Origin: Brevundimonas sp. NIBR11
GTDB taxonomy: Bacteria; Pseudomonadota; Alphaproteobacteria; Caulobacterales; Caulobacteraceae
NCBI RefSeq assembly: GCF_027912535.1
Contig: NZ_CP115465.1
Location: 1,840,001 to 1,904,000, forward strand
Direction of reading: 5' to 3'
Length of the DNA stretch: 64,000 nucleotides
The position numbers and the translations under genes are program-made. Of the stretch, positions 8,151 to 18,854 are shown one piece after another. Every line of letters begins with the position of its first letter. The first letter of the stretch is position 1. The notes below the pieces were generated by a model, which did not search any database, was not told the origin of the DNA, and worked only from the letters and a program-made list of their open reading frames with translations.

Positions 8151-9214
8151 TCGGCCGGCCGGGGCTGGGCCGGCGGAAGAGCAGCCGGCGCGGTCCGTGT
8201 CGGCGCGGGTGCGGGAGGCGCCGGAGCCGTGGGCGCGGGTGCAGCGGCGGCCGCAGCCCTGTCACGACGGGCGGCGGCGTCGCCGATGGCGGCGGCAGCC
8301 TCGGCCGTGGGGGCCGGGGCGGCGGCCAGACCGGCCAGCGGCGGGGCGTTCAGGGCCTCGGGCGAGACCAGCTGGCCGAAGTCCTGGAACAGCAGGACGC
8401 GGACGTAATCGACCGCGCCCCGGTCGCTGAACAGCTTGACCCGCCAGGAGCCGTCGATGCCGCGCGCGGCGACGCCGATGGGCAGGCCGCGGGGGAAGCC
8501 GCCACCGTCGCCCGAGGTCAGGATGCGGTCGCCGGCCTGGACCGAATCCTGGCCGCGCACGAACTCCAGACGGGGATTGCCCGACCCGTCGCCGGTCAGC
8601 ATGGCGCGGGCGTCGGTGCGATCGATCAGGACCGGGGTGCGGGAGGCCACGTCAGTCAGCAGCAGCATCCGGCTGACCCCGCCGGTCGCGCCGACGATAC
8701 GGCCGACCAGACCGTCCTCGTTGATGACCGGATTGCCGATCCGCACGCCCGACGACGTGCCTGCGTCGAGCAGTCGAGCATTGATGAAGGGGCCGCGCGA
8801 TTCCGAGATCGAGCGCGCCGTGGCCATGGCGACCGGGGGCTCGGTCCGCAGGCCCAGCATGGCCTCGTAACGGCCGTTGACGTTCTTCAGCGCGATGGCC
8901 TGGTCGCGCCAGGGGCGGAGCTCTTCCAGCTCGGCGCGCAGGCGGCGATTCTCCGACACGGCGAAGAAATAGCCCTTCACATAGTCGGTGGCGGCGCCCG
9001 CCCAGCGGACGGGCCAGGCCAGCAGGCCGTTGACGGGCCCTGCGCCCGCATCGAAGCCCGCGCGAACGGGGCCGTAGGCGTCGCCCTCCATGTCATGGCG
9101 GCGATCCGCCAGGATCATGACGATCGAGGCGATGATGGCGACCACGGTCACGACCGCGGCGGTCCACGCCAGCGGCACCTTCAACGACTCGAACGGTCCG
9201 TCGCGAAACGCCAC
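8147..9214 (-). CDS. mreC: Rod shape-determining protein MreC
   Basis: A bitopic periplasmic protein of 355 residues. A single membrane helix lies at about residues 14-35, then a helical segment ending in ENRRLRAELEELRPW, and then the two beta-barrel domains of MreC with the DEGLVGRI-like NEDGLVGRIVGA and VLLLTD-like MLLLTDVASRTPV motifs. The last 65 or so residues form a proline/alanine-rich low-complexity tail rather than a fold, a feature often seen in Caulobacterales MreC. MreC organises the PBP2/RodA machinery outside the membrane. It lies 136 bases downstream of mreB, separated by a hairpin, and overlaps mreD. Confidence 0.93.
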   Translation of the reverse strand: MAFRDGPFESLKVPLAWTAAVVTVVAIIASIVMILADRRHDMEGDAYGPVRAGFDAGAGPVNGLLAWPVRWAGAATDYVKGYFFAVSENRRLRAELEELRPWRDQAIALKNVNGRYEAMLGLRTEPPVAMATARSISESRGPFINARLLDAGTSSGVRIGNPVINEDGLVGRIVGATGGVSRMLLLTDVASRTPVLIDRTDARAMLTGDGSGNPRLEFVRGQDSVQAGDRILTSGDGGGFPRGLPIGVAARGIDGSWRVKLFSDRGAVDYVRVLLFQDFGQLVSPEALNAPPLAGLAAAPAPTAEAAAAIGDAAARRDRAAAAAAPAPTAPAPPAPAPTRTAPAALPPAQPRPAE

Positions 9215-9307
9215 GGCCTAGCCTTCCAACAGAGAGAATCGGCGGGACGCCCCCCGCCGCTTTGTGCAGCCTATCGCAAATACCAGGCCACTTTGAAACC
9301 GGTGATT

Positions 9308-9335
9308 GGGCCGCAATCACAAGGATTTGCGGCCC
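9308..9335 (-). other. GC-rich hairpin between mreB and mreC
   Basis: GGGCCGCAA (9308-9316) pairs perfectly with TTGCGGCCC (9327-9335) around a 10-base loop, 15 bases after the mreB stop when read on the minus strand. No U-run follows, so it is more likely an attenuator or an RNA-stabilising element that lets mreB be made in excess of mreCD than a strong terminator. Confidence 0.5.
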
Positions 9336-9350
9336 CGCTTCGACTTGGGC

Positions 9351-10445
<1,095 letters not shown>

Positions 10446-10628
10446 TCAGCGACGCCCCATCCGAACCGTATCCCCATACGTCACGGATTTCCTGATCGTC
10501 CTCGCCTGACCGGCCGTGCGCCCGTTTGCCCGCATGGGCAGGCGAATACAAGCCCCGATGCCGCTTGAAAGGTCGCAGCCGATCACGAGCAAGTTACGGC
10601 TGCGCTTGGGTTTCAGCGTGATGCCGGG

Positions 10629-11246
10629 TCAGACCGGCGCGATGCCCTCGGCCGCCAGCACCCGCTGGACCGCCGGTCGCGCCTGCACGCGATCCAGATG
10701 GTCGTTGAGCCGGGGGAAGCGGGTCTTGTCCAGCAATCCTGACTGCCTCGCCCAACGAGTGAACACGGACAGATATCCATCGGCCACCGTGTATTCTGCG
10801 CCCATCGCCCACGGCCCCTTGAACAGATGGTTCTCGGCCAGGTCGAACTTGCCGAGCGCAAGCTCGACCTGGTCGGCGCGCGCCTGACCCTCCAGGGGTG
10901 GGCGGCTGAACAGGACCCTGCCGATAGCCGGATGCAGGGATGAGCCGAGCCAACCGTTGAGCGACTGCATCTTGCCGAAGTTGAAGCTGGAATCGTTGTC
11001 GGCCAGGTTCGCCTCCGGATGGGTCTGGGCGACATAGCCCATGATGACCAGGTTCTCGGTCAGGACGCCTTCGTTGGTGACCAGGGCCGGGGTCGAGCCG
11101 GCCGGATTGATGGCCAGATACTCCGGTGTCTTCTGCTCGCCCTTCTTCAGGTCGACCGCCACGATGTCGTAATCGGCGCCCGCCTCTTCCAGAGCGATGT
11201 GCGACGCCATCGCGCAGGCGCCGGGCGAATAGTAGAGTTTCAGCAT
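10629..11246 (-). CDS. Glutathione S-transferase family protein
   Basis: A cytosolic GST of 205 residues. The N-terminal thioredoxin-like domain has YYSPGACAMASHIALEE, where the Ser/Cys near residues 7-11 would contact glutathione, followed by the conserved cis-proline segment INPAGSTPALV and LTENLVIMGYVA. The C-terminal helical domain contains YTVADGYLSVFTRW, matching the conserved N-capping T-x-A-D motif. The beta-class outline (CspA-like) fits proteobacterial GSTs. The substrate is unknown. The gene is 24 bases downstream of the VTT membrane protein on the same strand and could share its transcript. Confidence 0.88.
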   Translation of the reverse strand: MLKLYYSPGACAMASHIALEEAGADYDIVAVDLKKGEQKTPEYLAINPAGSTPALVTNEGVLTENLVIMGYVAQTHPEANLADNDSSFNFGKMQSLNGWLGSSLHPAIGRVLFSRPPLEGQARADQVELALGKFDLAENHLFKGPWAMGAEYTVADGYLSVFTRWARQSGLLDKTRFPRLNDHLDRVQARPAVQRVLAAEGIAPV

Positions 11247-11270
11247 AGGACGCTCCTCTTCGTTGTCGCT

Positions 11271-12002
11271 TCAATCGGCTGCGCCGCCCGCGCGTTCCCG
11301 GCGCTTCACCAGTTCGCGTACGCCCAGCATCAGGCCCACGAAAACCACCGCCACGCCCGCGAGGATCAGCGAGGTCCAGACGCCGTCGCCGCTGACCGCC
11401 GCCACCACCGCCCCGCCGAAGAAGGCGACCAAGGCGGTCTTGGGCAGGACGCCGAGGGCGCAACCGGCGAGGAAGGCCCCGAAGTTCGCGCGCGTTGCGC
11501 CGAACGCCATGTTGACGACGATAAACGGCGCCGAGGGGACGTTGCGGATCATGAAGCTGGCGTAGAAAGCGTTCTTGCCGACGAACCGCTTCAACCGATC
11601 TAGGGGCGATCCGCCCAACCGGTCCAGCATCCGGGCGGTCGGACCGCGTCCCAGCCAATAGGTCACCCCTGCCGAGGCCACCGTCGCGGCCCAGCTGTAG
11701 AAGAAGCCCAGCGACGGCCCGAAGGCGACGACGCAGGCGGCGATCAGGATGAACTGTGGCGCGCCGATGAAGGCCGAGACCACGAACAGGACCACGGTCG
11801 CGACGAAGGCCCAGGGGCTGCCGCGATAACCCTGCAGCCAGCCTTCGAGGTTCTCCTCGGCCGCCAGCCCGAACTGGCTTTTGCCCAGAGCCAACAGGCC
11901 GAGGGTCGCGCCTAGCAACAGGGCCGCCGCCAGCGCGGTGCGCCAACGCCGGCCCTCCATGTTCAGGATGAAGTCGAGGATGGGCTTCATGCAGGGTCGC
12001 AT
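11271..12002 (-). CDS. TVP38/TMEM64 (VTT/DedA-like) family membrane protein
   Basis: A membrane protein of about 243 residues with around five to six hydrophobic helices. The central region SAFIGAPQFILIAACVVAFG followed by the re-entrant-loop type segment FMIRNVPSAPFIVVNMAFGA, with the conserved F-x-x-R-x-x-P pattern, is characteristic of the VTT (SNARE-associated/TVP38) domain. Bacterial relatives are implicated in lipid scrambling or membrane homeostasis. The ATG at 12002 is used, and the ATG at 11990 (MKPILDF) is an equally plausible start, since neither has a clear ribosome site. It lies 14 bases after the end of an uncharacterised secreted protein gene and before the GST gene. Confidence 0.8.
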   Translation of the reverse strand: MRPCMKPILDFILNMEGRRWRTALAAALLLGATLGLLALGKSQFGLAAEENLEGWLQGYRGSPWAFVATVVLFVVSAFIGAPQFILIAACVVAFGPSLGFFYSWAATVASAGVTYWLGRGPTARMLDRLGGSPLDRLKRFVGKNAFYASFMIRNVPSAPFIVVNMAFGATRANFGAFLAGCALGVLPKTALVAFFGGAVVAAVSGDGVWTSLILAGVAVVFVGLMLGVRELVKRRERAGGAAD

Positions 12003-12016
12003 ACCAGTCGGAGCGC

Positions 12017-13081
12017 CTAGTCGGAAACTTGATCCGCCACGGCCGGGACACTCCATTCGATCATTCGGGGCGCGCCGTCTGGAGAAACCGTCCAGGTCTG
12101 AGTGAAGGGCGTGGAGTTGGTCACGAAGGGCGAGCCGGTGTTCAGAAGGCCGTGAACCGTCACGCGCAGCCCATCGCCCGAGCCTCGGAGAATGCGGATC
12201 CATCTCGGGCCCAAGGCGCCTCCTCGAATAGCCGCTTCGATCGCGTGCGGGCCGACGAGCGCCGGCGCGTCGCCGACGATCAGGCGAGCGTCGGCGTCGT
12301 AGAGGGCGGCATCGATCGGGCGGTTCAGGTGACCTTCGACGCCTATGTTCAGAGCTTCCAGGACGGGGATTGCGGCGACAGGATCGGGTCCATCGAGCTT
12401 AAGACAGGCCTTCAATCGGCCGAGCCCGTGACCATACAGTTCGAGCGGCAGATGCCCGCACGCCGGAAAAGCAGCGGCGGTCATCTCCCAGATGGCCGAG
12501 GTCTGGCGGAAGACGGGATCGGCCTCGCAGCTGGGGGGCGACCACCGCTCGACCCGTCCGTCGACAATGACCTCCACGACGGTCGTTGGTACATCGACGC
12601 ACGGAGGCGGCGGAGGCGGCCCGCCCGAGTCCGGCGTCAAGGGCTGTACCGGCGCTCGTGGCGGACGGTCCCTCGCGACCGTCACGATATCGTCGGTTGC
12701 GCGCCAACCGCTCTCCCAGATCGCGCGGGACAGAACCGCGACATGGCCGTCGGCGTGGATGGTCCTCGCTTCGACCAGACCTTGGCGGGGGTGTGCGCCT
12801 GCTGGGCGGCTGATCGCCGTGACGGTGGGCCAGATGTTGCCGAAGGCGTCGTAGCGGAAGATGCGGATGCCTGAGTACCCCTGCTCCGCCAGCTTCTCCG
12901 CCGAGGGCACATCCAGTCTGGTCAAAAGGTCGGCGCGGACCCGGGTTGAACAGTCCTCCCACGACACATCGCTAGTGCAGAAGGCGACCCGTTGCGGTTC
13001 CTGCCGACGCTGGGCCTCGGCGGTTTGCGGCAGGGACGCCATGACGAACGCGACCGCCGAAGCGACAACCATCGGACGCAT
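12017..13081 (-). CDS. Secreted protein of unknown function
   Basis: A 354-residue protein with a clear Sec signal peptide (hydrophobic core VVASAVAFVMASLP, cleavage expected after ETAEA-like TAEA at about residue 23). The ATG at 13081 has a good GGAGGGA ribosome site on the minus strand and is preferred over the adjacent GTG at 13084. The mature part has an N-terminal domain of about 110 residues, a proline-rich linker with six consecutive Pro near residue 160, and a C-terminal domain with paired Cys (CVDVP, PPSCEADP, FPACGHL, LKACLK) that may form disulfides. I recognise no family. It is probably periplasmic. Confidence 0.7.
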   Translation of the reverse strand: MRPMVVASAVAFVMASLPQTAEAQRRQEPQRVAFCTSDVSWEDCSTRVRADLLTRLDVPSAEKLAEQGYSGIRIFRYDAFGNIWPTVTAISRPAGAHPRQGLVEARTIHADGHVAVLSRAIWESGWRATDDIVTVARDRPPRAPVQPLTPDSGGPPPPPPCVDVPTTVVEVIVDGRVERWSPPSCEADPVFRQTSAIWEMTAAAFPACGHLPLELYGHGLGRLKACLKLDGPDPVAAIPVLEALNIGVEGHLNRPIDAALYDADARLIVGDAPALVGPHAIEAAIRGGALGPRWIRILRGSGDGLRVTVHGLLNTGSPFVTNSTPFTQTWTVSPDGAPRMIEWSVPAVADQVSD

Positions 13082-13164
13082 CACTTCCCTCCATGCCTAC
13101 TCAGACTTGATCTAGCATAACGCCGTGGGTCAGTCGCGTTGCCCCGCCTTTCGCGACTGCGTAA

Positions 13165-14400
<1,236 letters not shown>

Positions 14401-14500
14401 GTAGAAACTCGCAAAAGCGGGTGTATTCGTTCGCGGAGGGGTCACCCGTCTGTCATCCTTTACTCCAACGGCTCGAGTCGAAGCCGGTGGAGGACATGCG

Positions 14501-14692
14501 GTGACGGGCCTCGAGGAGCGCAAAGACGGCCAGGTCCAGGACGCTGAACGAAAAGCGCCAGACGTCACGGAGCGCGGCCTGTCGTCGGGCTTTGTCCGCT
14601 CCCTCACCCTGATCCTGATCGGCGCCACGATCGGCGTCTTCTGGCGCGAGGTCTTTCAGCTGACGATCCGGGCGGTCGAAGCCCTCAGGTAG
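14501..14692 (+). CDS. Small single-pass membrane protein, unknown
   Basis: A candidate gene of 63 codons starting at a GTG that follows a GGTGGAGG ribosome site. The first 28 residues are charged. Then FVRSLTLILIGATIGVFW forms one membrane helix, with a short C-terminal tail. It ends by overlapping the polyprenyl synthase gene by 8 bases, convergently. Neither antisense frame across it has a credible product. It may be a small stress or secretion helper, but nothing specific can be claimed. Confidence 0.5.
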   Translation: MTGLEERKDGQVQDAERKAPDVTERGLSSGFVRSLTLILIGATIGVFWREVFQLTIRAVEALR

Positions 14693-15725
14693 CCCGGCTG
14701 ACGGCGAAGTCCGCAAGGCCTTCCAGCGCGGTGCGCCACGGACTGGCTGGCAGGACCGACAGCGCTGCCTTGGCCGCATCGGCGTATTCGTCCGCGGCTT
14801 CCAGCGTCGAAGCCAAGGCGCCCGTGCCGATGATCAGCTCACGCGCGCGGCGGAAATCATCTTCTGTCCGCTCGCCCTTGGTGATCGTGCGTTCCCAGAA
14901 GGCATCCTCGCGACCGCGCGTGCGGGCGACGGCCAGCAGCAGCGGCAGGGTCGCCTTGCCCTCCCGGAAGTCATCGCCGGCGTTCTTGCCGAGCTTTTCG
15001 GACGAGCCGCCGTAGTCGAGGGCGTCATCCGCCAGTTGGAAGGCCAGACCCAGGTTGAGGCCGAAGGCGCGGACGGCGGAAGTCGTCTTCTCGTCCGCGC
15101 CGATGCCGACAGCGCCCGCTTCCGCGGCGGCGGCGAACAGTTCGGCCGTCTTGGCCGAGATAATCCGGAGGTAGGTCACCTGATCCAGATTCAGGTCGTG
15201 GGCGCGGGTCAGTTGCAGCACTTCGCCCTGGGCGATCACGCTGGAGGCCTGGGCCAGGATGCCGAGTGCGCGCAACTGGTCCGTCTCGACCATCAGTTCG
15301 AAGGCGCGGGCGAACAGGAAGTCGCCGACAAGCACGCTGGTGGCCGAACCCCAGATCAGGTGGGCCGCGACCTTGCCACGACGCCGCTCCGACCCGTCGA
15401 CCACGTCGTCGTGCAGCAAGGTTGCGGTGTGGATGAACTCGACCGAGGCGGCCAGCTTCACCGGATTGGCCAGATCGACATCGGGCGAGGCCACGGTGGC
15501 GGCGCGGGCGGCGGCGATGGTCAGGAGCGGACGCAGGCGTTTGCCGCCGGCGGCGACGATGTGCTCAGCCAGAAGGGGGATGACCGGCACGGGCGACTGC
15601 ATACGCTCGACGATCAACGCGTCGACAGCGGCCATGTCGTCCTTGGCCAGTGCGACCAGGGCGTCCACGTCGCCTTGGGCCCGGGGGCCTTTGGCGCGGG
15701 GAGCGGTCAGGGTGACGGCGTCCAA
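14685..15725 (-). CDS. Polyprenyl diphosphate synthase (octa/decaprenyl type)
   Basis: A trans-isoprenyl diphosphate synthase of 346 residues that builds the long isoprenoid tail of ubiquinone. Both aspartate-rich Mg-binding motifs are intact: HDDVVD with Asp106, Asp107 and Asp110, and LADDALDYGG with Asp233, Asp234 and Asp237. The GGKRLRP substrate-binding motif at about 60-66 and AKTAELF (192-198) also match. Family resemblance is to IspB/DdsA. In alphaproteobacteria the product is most often the C50 chain, but length cannot be deduced reliably here. The gene is divergent from the methyltransferase at 15845 with about 120 bases between. Confidence 0.9.
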   Translation of the reverse strand: MDAVTLTAPRAKGPRAQGDVDALVALAKDDMAAVDALIVERMQSPVPVIPLLAEHIVAAGGKRLRPLLTIAAARAATVASPDVDLANPVKLAASVEFIHTATLLHDDVVDGSERRRGKVAAHLIWGSATSVLVGDFLFARAFELMVETDQLRALGILAQASSVIAQGEVLQLTRAHDLNLDQVTYLRIISAKTAELFAAAAEAGAVGIGADEKTTSAVRAFGLNLGLAFQLADDALDYGGSSEKLGKNAGDDFREGKATLPLLLAVARTRGREDAFWERTITKGERTEDDFRRARELIIGTGALASTLEAADEYADAAKAALSVLPASPWRTALEGLADFAVSRAT

Positions 15726-15844
15726 CGGAAAACTCTCTCAAAATCACGATGCGCCGGGGAGATCGCATCGCACAGGCGTCGCGGCGTCTTGCGGCATCGC
15801 GCTCGCGCGGACAATGGTGACCCCGCCATAAAGGGTCAAGCCGC

Positions 15845-16597
15845 GTGACCGTCGCATCCTCGCCGTCGCCTATCGCCAATTCCCTGTTAGGTGGCAGGGT
15901 CAGCCTTATTCAGCCTGCGCAAGGCTATCGTGCGGGCATGGACGCCGCCCTGCTGGCCGCCGCCGTGCCCGCCCGGCCGGGCGAACGAGTGCTGGAAGCC
16001 GGATGCGGCGTGGGCGGGGTCCTGACCCAGATCGCGGTTCGCCGCCCGGGCGTTCTAATGACGGGCGTGGAGCGGGATGCGGTCCCGGCCGGTCTGGCTG
16101 GCGAAAACGCCGCGCTGAACGGGCTGTCGGAGCGGATGGAGGCGATCAACGCCGACATCGCGAGGGGATTCGCCGCGCTGGCCCGGCCGCGTTTTGACTG
16201 GACGATCTCCAATCCGCCCTTCTTCGATGACGAGGCAGCGTTGCGGGCGCCCGCGGCGGCCAAGCGCGGGGCGTGGATCGCCGATGACGGGCTGGGGGTA
16301 TGGGTCAAGTTTCTGACTGAAGGCGTCAAGGATGGAGGCCGGATCGTCGTCATCCATCGGGCGGATCGTTTGGCCGATCTGCTGGCTTTGCTCGGCGAGA
16401 AATGCGGGTCGTTTGCGATCCGTCCGGTGCAGCCCTATGCCGACCAGCCGGCGAAACGGGTGCTGGTGCAGGCGATCCGATCGGGCAAGGCGCCGTTGCG
16501 GCTGCTGCCGGCTCTGGTTCTTCACGACCGGTCGGGGGCCAAGCATGCCCCCGAGGCCGAGGCGATCCTGAGGGGTGAGGCGGCTCTGGAGTGGTGA
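15845..16597 (+). CDS. tRNA1(Val) (adenine-N6)-methyltransferase-like protein (TrmN6 family)
   Basis: A class I SAM-dependent methyltransferase of 250 residues. Motif I is EAGCGVGG (51-58) and the target-amine motif IV is SNPPFF (122-127), diagnostic of N6-adenine or related N-methyltransferases. The N-terminal LIQPAQGYRAGMDAALLAAA segment is typical of the YfiC/TrmN6 group, which methylates A37 of tRNA1(Val). A GTG start at 15845 is used. Upstream in-frame ATGs are not available. It stands divergent from polyprenyl synthase and is followed 29 bases later by a putative oxygenase. The exact substrate is inferred from the family. Confidence 0.8.
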   Translation: MTVASSPSPIANSLLGGRVSLIQPAQGYRAGMDAALLAAAVPARPGERVLEAGCGVGGVLTQIAVRRPGVLMTGVERDAVPAGLAGENAALNGLSERMEAINADIARGFAALARPRFDWTISNPPFFDDEAALRAPAAAKRGAWIADDGLGVWVKFLTEGVKDGGRIVVIHRADRLADLLALLGEKCGSFAIRPVQPYADQPAKRVLVQAIRSGKAPLRLLPALVLHDRSGAKHAPEAEAILRGEAALEW

Positions 16598-16626
16598 CCG
16601 GCCTGCCGTCGCGCTAAGAGGCCGCC

Positions 16627-17238
16627 ATGTCCCTGCGCCCCCTCTTCGTCACCCAGGTCTATGAGGCCTCGCTCGCCGCCGTCCCCGGGTTCGAGGATTT
16701 CAACGCCGAACTGGCCGAGGCCTGCCGCATGCTGGCGACCGAGGACGGGGCCGGCCGGGCCTGGTGCAAGGCGCACCACTATCGGGGCTATACCTCATAC
16801 GGTTCGTTGAACGACCTGCCGCTGCGGCTGCCTGAGTTCGCGGAGCTGAAGAAGCATCTGGATCGGCATGCCCTGGCCTATGCGCGGGCGCTGAACTTCG
16901 ACCTGGCGCGAAAGCCCCGGCTGGACACGATGTGGGTCAATATCCTGAAGCCTGGCGGCGCCCATTCGGGCCACATCCACCCGCACGCCTTTCTCTCCGG
17001 CACGGTCTATGTCGAGGTTCCGGACGGCGCCTCGGCCCTGAAGCTGGAGGATCCGCGTCTGGCCATGATGATGGCGCGGCCGAGCGTACATCCCGAAGCG
17101 CCCGAGGCCGAGCGGCCCTTCGTCTATCTGGCCCCGCAGGCCGGTACGGTGCTGATGTGGGAAAGCTGGCTCCGCCACGAGGTGCCGATGAACGCGGCCA
17201 AGGCCGAGCGAATCTCGATCAGCTTCAACTACGCCTGA
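16627..17238 (+). CDS. Putative 2-oxoglutarate-Fe(II) oxygenase (TIGR02466 family)
   Basis: A 203-residue protein with the hallmarks of the TIGR02466 group of predicted 2OG-Fe(II) dioxygenases. It contains WVNILKPGGAHSGHIHPH (about 103-120), which carries the clustered histidines that should supply iron ligands, then AFLSGTVYVEVP, and near the C terminus WLRHEVPMN and the likely 2-oxoglutarate-contacting Arg in ERISISFNY. The substrate is unknown. In other bacteria relatives are found near phage-like or sulfur-related genes, but here the gene sits among housekeeping genes. It overlaps by 10 bases the convergent TetR gene. Confidence 0.75.
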   Translation: MSLRPLFVTQVYEASLAAVPGFEDFNAELAEACRMLATEDGAGRAWCKAHHYRGYTSYGSLNDLPLRLPEFAELKKHLDRHALAYARALNFDLARKPRLDTMWVNILKPGGAHSGHIHPHAFLSGTVYVEVPDGASALKLEDPRLAMMMARPSVHPEAPEAERPFVYLAPQAGTVLMWESWLRHEVPMNAAKAERISISFNYA

Positions 17239-17873
17239 TCGGACCCGACCTGGGTAAGAGGCGCCCAGGCCGCCATCGCCGACGTCACGACCGAGTTGAG
17301 TTCGTCCGCCCCCGCCCCGCCCTTGGCGCTGAGGCTCAGTCCCTTGTGCACCGTGGCGTAGAAGTCGGCGACGGCGCGGACGTCGGTTCCCGGGGCGACG
17401 TCGCCGTCCCCGATCCCGCGACGAAGACGGCGCGCCAGGGTCTCGGCGTTCGAGGCGCGCATCTCGCACAGGCTGTCGGCCAGCTCTGGCGACAGCTCGC
17501 CGCCCTCGGTCGCGGTTTGCAACACCATGCAGCCGGGAGGCGCGCCCGGTGTGGAAAAGGCGCGGGCTGCGTTGCGCAGGAGCCCTTCAACACTTTCCCG
17601 CGCGGTCGGCATCTCCATCACGCCCCAGAAGCTCTCGACGTTCGACGACACATACCGCTCGATCGCCTCGCGATAGAGCCCTTCCTTGGACCCGAAGGCC
17701 GCGTAAAGGCTGGGCGAGGCGATGCCCATGGCGGCGGTCAGTTCGGACAGCGACGCGCCGGCGAACCCCTTGGCCCAGAACACGCGCATGGCGGCGTCCA
17801 GCGCCTGTTCGCGATCGAAGGTGCGGGGGCGACCCCGGCTCGGCGGGGCCGCCGGCTGGGGGCGCGACGACAT
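17229..17873 (-). CDS. TetR/AcrR family transcriptional regulator
   Basis: A repressor-type protein of 214 residues. The N-terminal helix-turn-helix covers about 22-68 (REQALDAAMRVFWAKGFAG, then LTAAMGIASPSLYAAFGSK), and the C-terminal ligand-binding domain resembles the TetR_C group found near short-chain dehydrogenases. The ATG at 17873 was chosen because the upstream extension covers the shared control region. It is divergent from the SDR gene at 17989. The space between holds two near-identical 23-base direct repeats, so it very probably represses both itself and the SDR gene. The ligand is unknown. Confidence 0.9.
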   Translation of the reverse strand: MSSRPQPAAPPSRGRPRTFDREQALDAAMRVFWAKGFAGASLSELTAAMGIASPSLYAAFGSKEGLYREAIERYVSSNVESFWGVMEMPTARESVEGLLRNAARAFSTPGAPPGCMVLQTATEGGELSPELADSLCEMRASNAETLARRLRRGIGDGDVAPGTDVRAVADFYATVHKGLSLSAKGGAGADELNSVVTSAMAAWAPLTQVGSDQA

Positions 17874-17884
17874 TCGGACCTCTT

Positions 17885-17963
17885 TTCTGTGTCGCTCGAT
17901 AAATAATGCCTTGCGCCGGGAGGGCAAGCGCCCCAGCTGGTTCTGTGCCGATCGATATAGAAT
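17885..17963. promoter_or_regulatory. Duplicated operator in the TetR/SDR divergent promoter
   Basis: TTCTGTGTCGCTCGATAAAT continues into AAT at 17885-17907 and recurs as TTCTGTGCCGATCGATATAG plus AAT at 17941-17963. The two match at 19 of 23 positions and their starts are 56 bases apart. One copy lies next to each gene, the arrangement expected for a TetR protein that represses itself and its divergent neighbour. Confidence 0.7.
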
Positions 17964-17988
17964 TGGCAACGCAGACAGGATCATCGAA

Positions 17989-18741
17989 ATGAGCACCCAA
18001 TCCCTCCCCCTGACCGGCAAGCGCGCCCTGGTCACCGGCGGCGCACGCGGCATCGGCGCGGCCATCGCCCTGAAGCTGGCACAGGACGGCGCCGACGTCG
18101 CCCTGACCTATCAGAACTCGGCCGAGAAGGCCGAGGCCCTGGCGGCCGAGATCCGCGCCCTGGGCCGCAAGGCCTTCGCCATCCGCGCCGACGCCGCCAG
18201 CCCCGAGGCGGTCCAGGCCGCCGTCGAGGGCGCCGTGGCCGAGTTGGGCGGTCTGGACATCCTCGTGAACAATGCGGGCATCGCCAAGGTCGCCACCTTC
18301 ACCGAGCAGTCGCTTCAGGACATCGACGACCAGTTCAACGTCAACGTCCGCGGCGTCCTGGTCACGACCCAGGCGGCCCTGAAACACATTCCGGACGGCG
18401 GCCGGGTGATCACGATCGGATCGAACGTCGGCGAGCGGGTGCCCTTCCCCGGCATCACCGTCTATTCGGCGACCAAGTCGGCCCTGGAATCCTTCACCAA
18501 GGGGCTGGCGCGGGAACTGGGCTCGCGAAACATCACGGTCAACCTGGTCCGCCCGGGTCCGACCGACACCGACATGAACCCGGCCGACGGCCCGATCGCC
18601 GACAGCGTCCTGCCCGGCCTCGCCATCGGTCGCTACGGCAAGACCTGGGAGGTGGCCGAGGCGACGGCCTTCCTCGCCGGACCGGGCGCGGCCTATGTGA
18701 CGGGCTCCGGCATCCTGGTCGACGGCGGCGCCAACGCCTGA
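17989..18741 (+). CDS. Short-chain dehydrogenase/reductase (classical SDR)
   Basis: An NAD(P)-dependent oxidoreductase of 250 residues. It has the cofactor-binding GGARGIG (17-23), NNAG (94-97), and the catalytic Ser145, Tyr159 and Lys163 in YSATK. The C terminus GSGILVDGGANA is typical of the 3-oxoacyl-ACP reductase-like SDR group. Its substrate is unknown. The start ATG at 17989 is 26 bases after the second operator copy. Its control by the divergent TetR regulator suggests induction by a small molecule, perhaps the enzyme's own substrate or a toxic carbonyl compound. Confidence 0.9.
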   Translation: MSTQSLPLTGKRALVTGGARGIGAAIALKLAQDGADVALTYQNSAEKAEALAAEIRALGRKAFAIRADAASPEAVQAAVEGAVAELGGLDILVNNAGIAKVATFTEQSLQDIDDQFNVNVRGVLVTTQAALKHIPDGGRVITIGSNVGERVPFPGITVYSATKSALESFTKGLARELGSRNITVNLVRPGPTDTDMNPADGPIADSVLPGLAIGRYGKTWEVAEATAFLAGPGAAYVTGSGILVDGGANA

Positions 18742-18854
18742 TGCGCCTTCAATCCGCCGTGTCGAGGGGCTAGGCGTTTGCCCTTCGGCGCGGCGGTCGC
18801 TACATCCCGCGGCTACCTCCCCATCCGATCGAACGACAGGGCGCACCGCACCTC

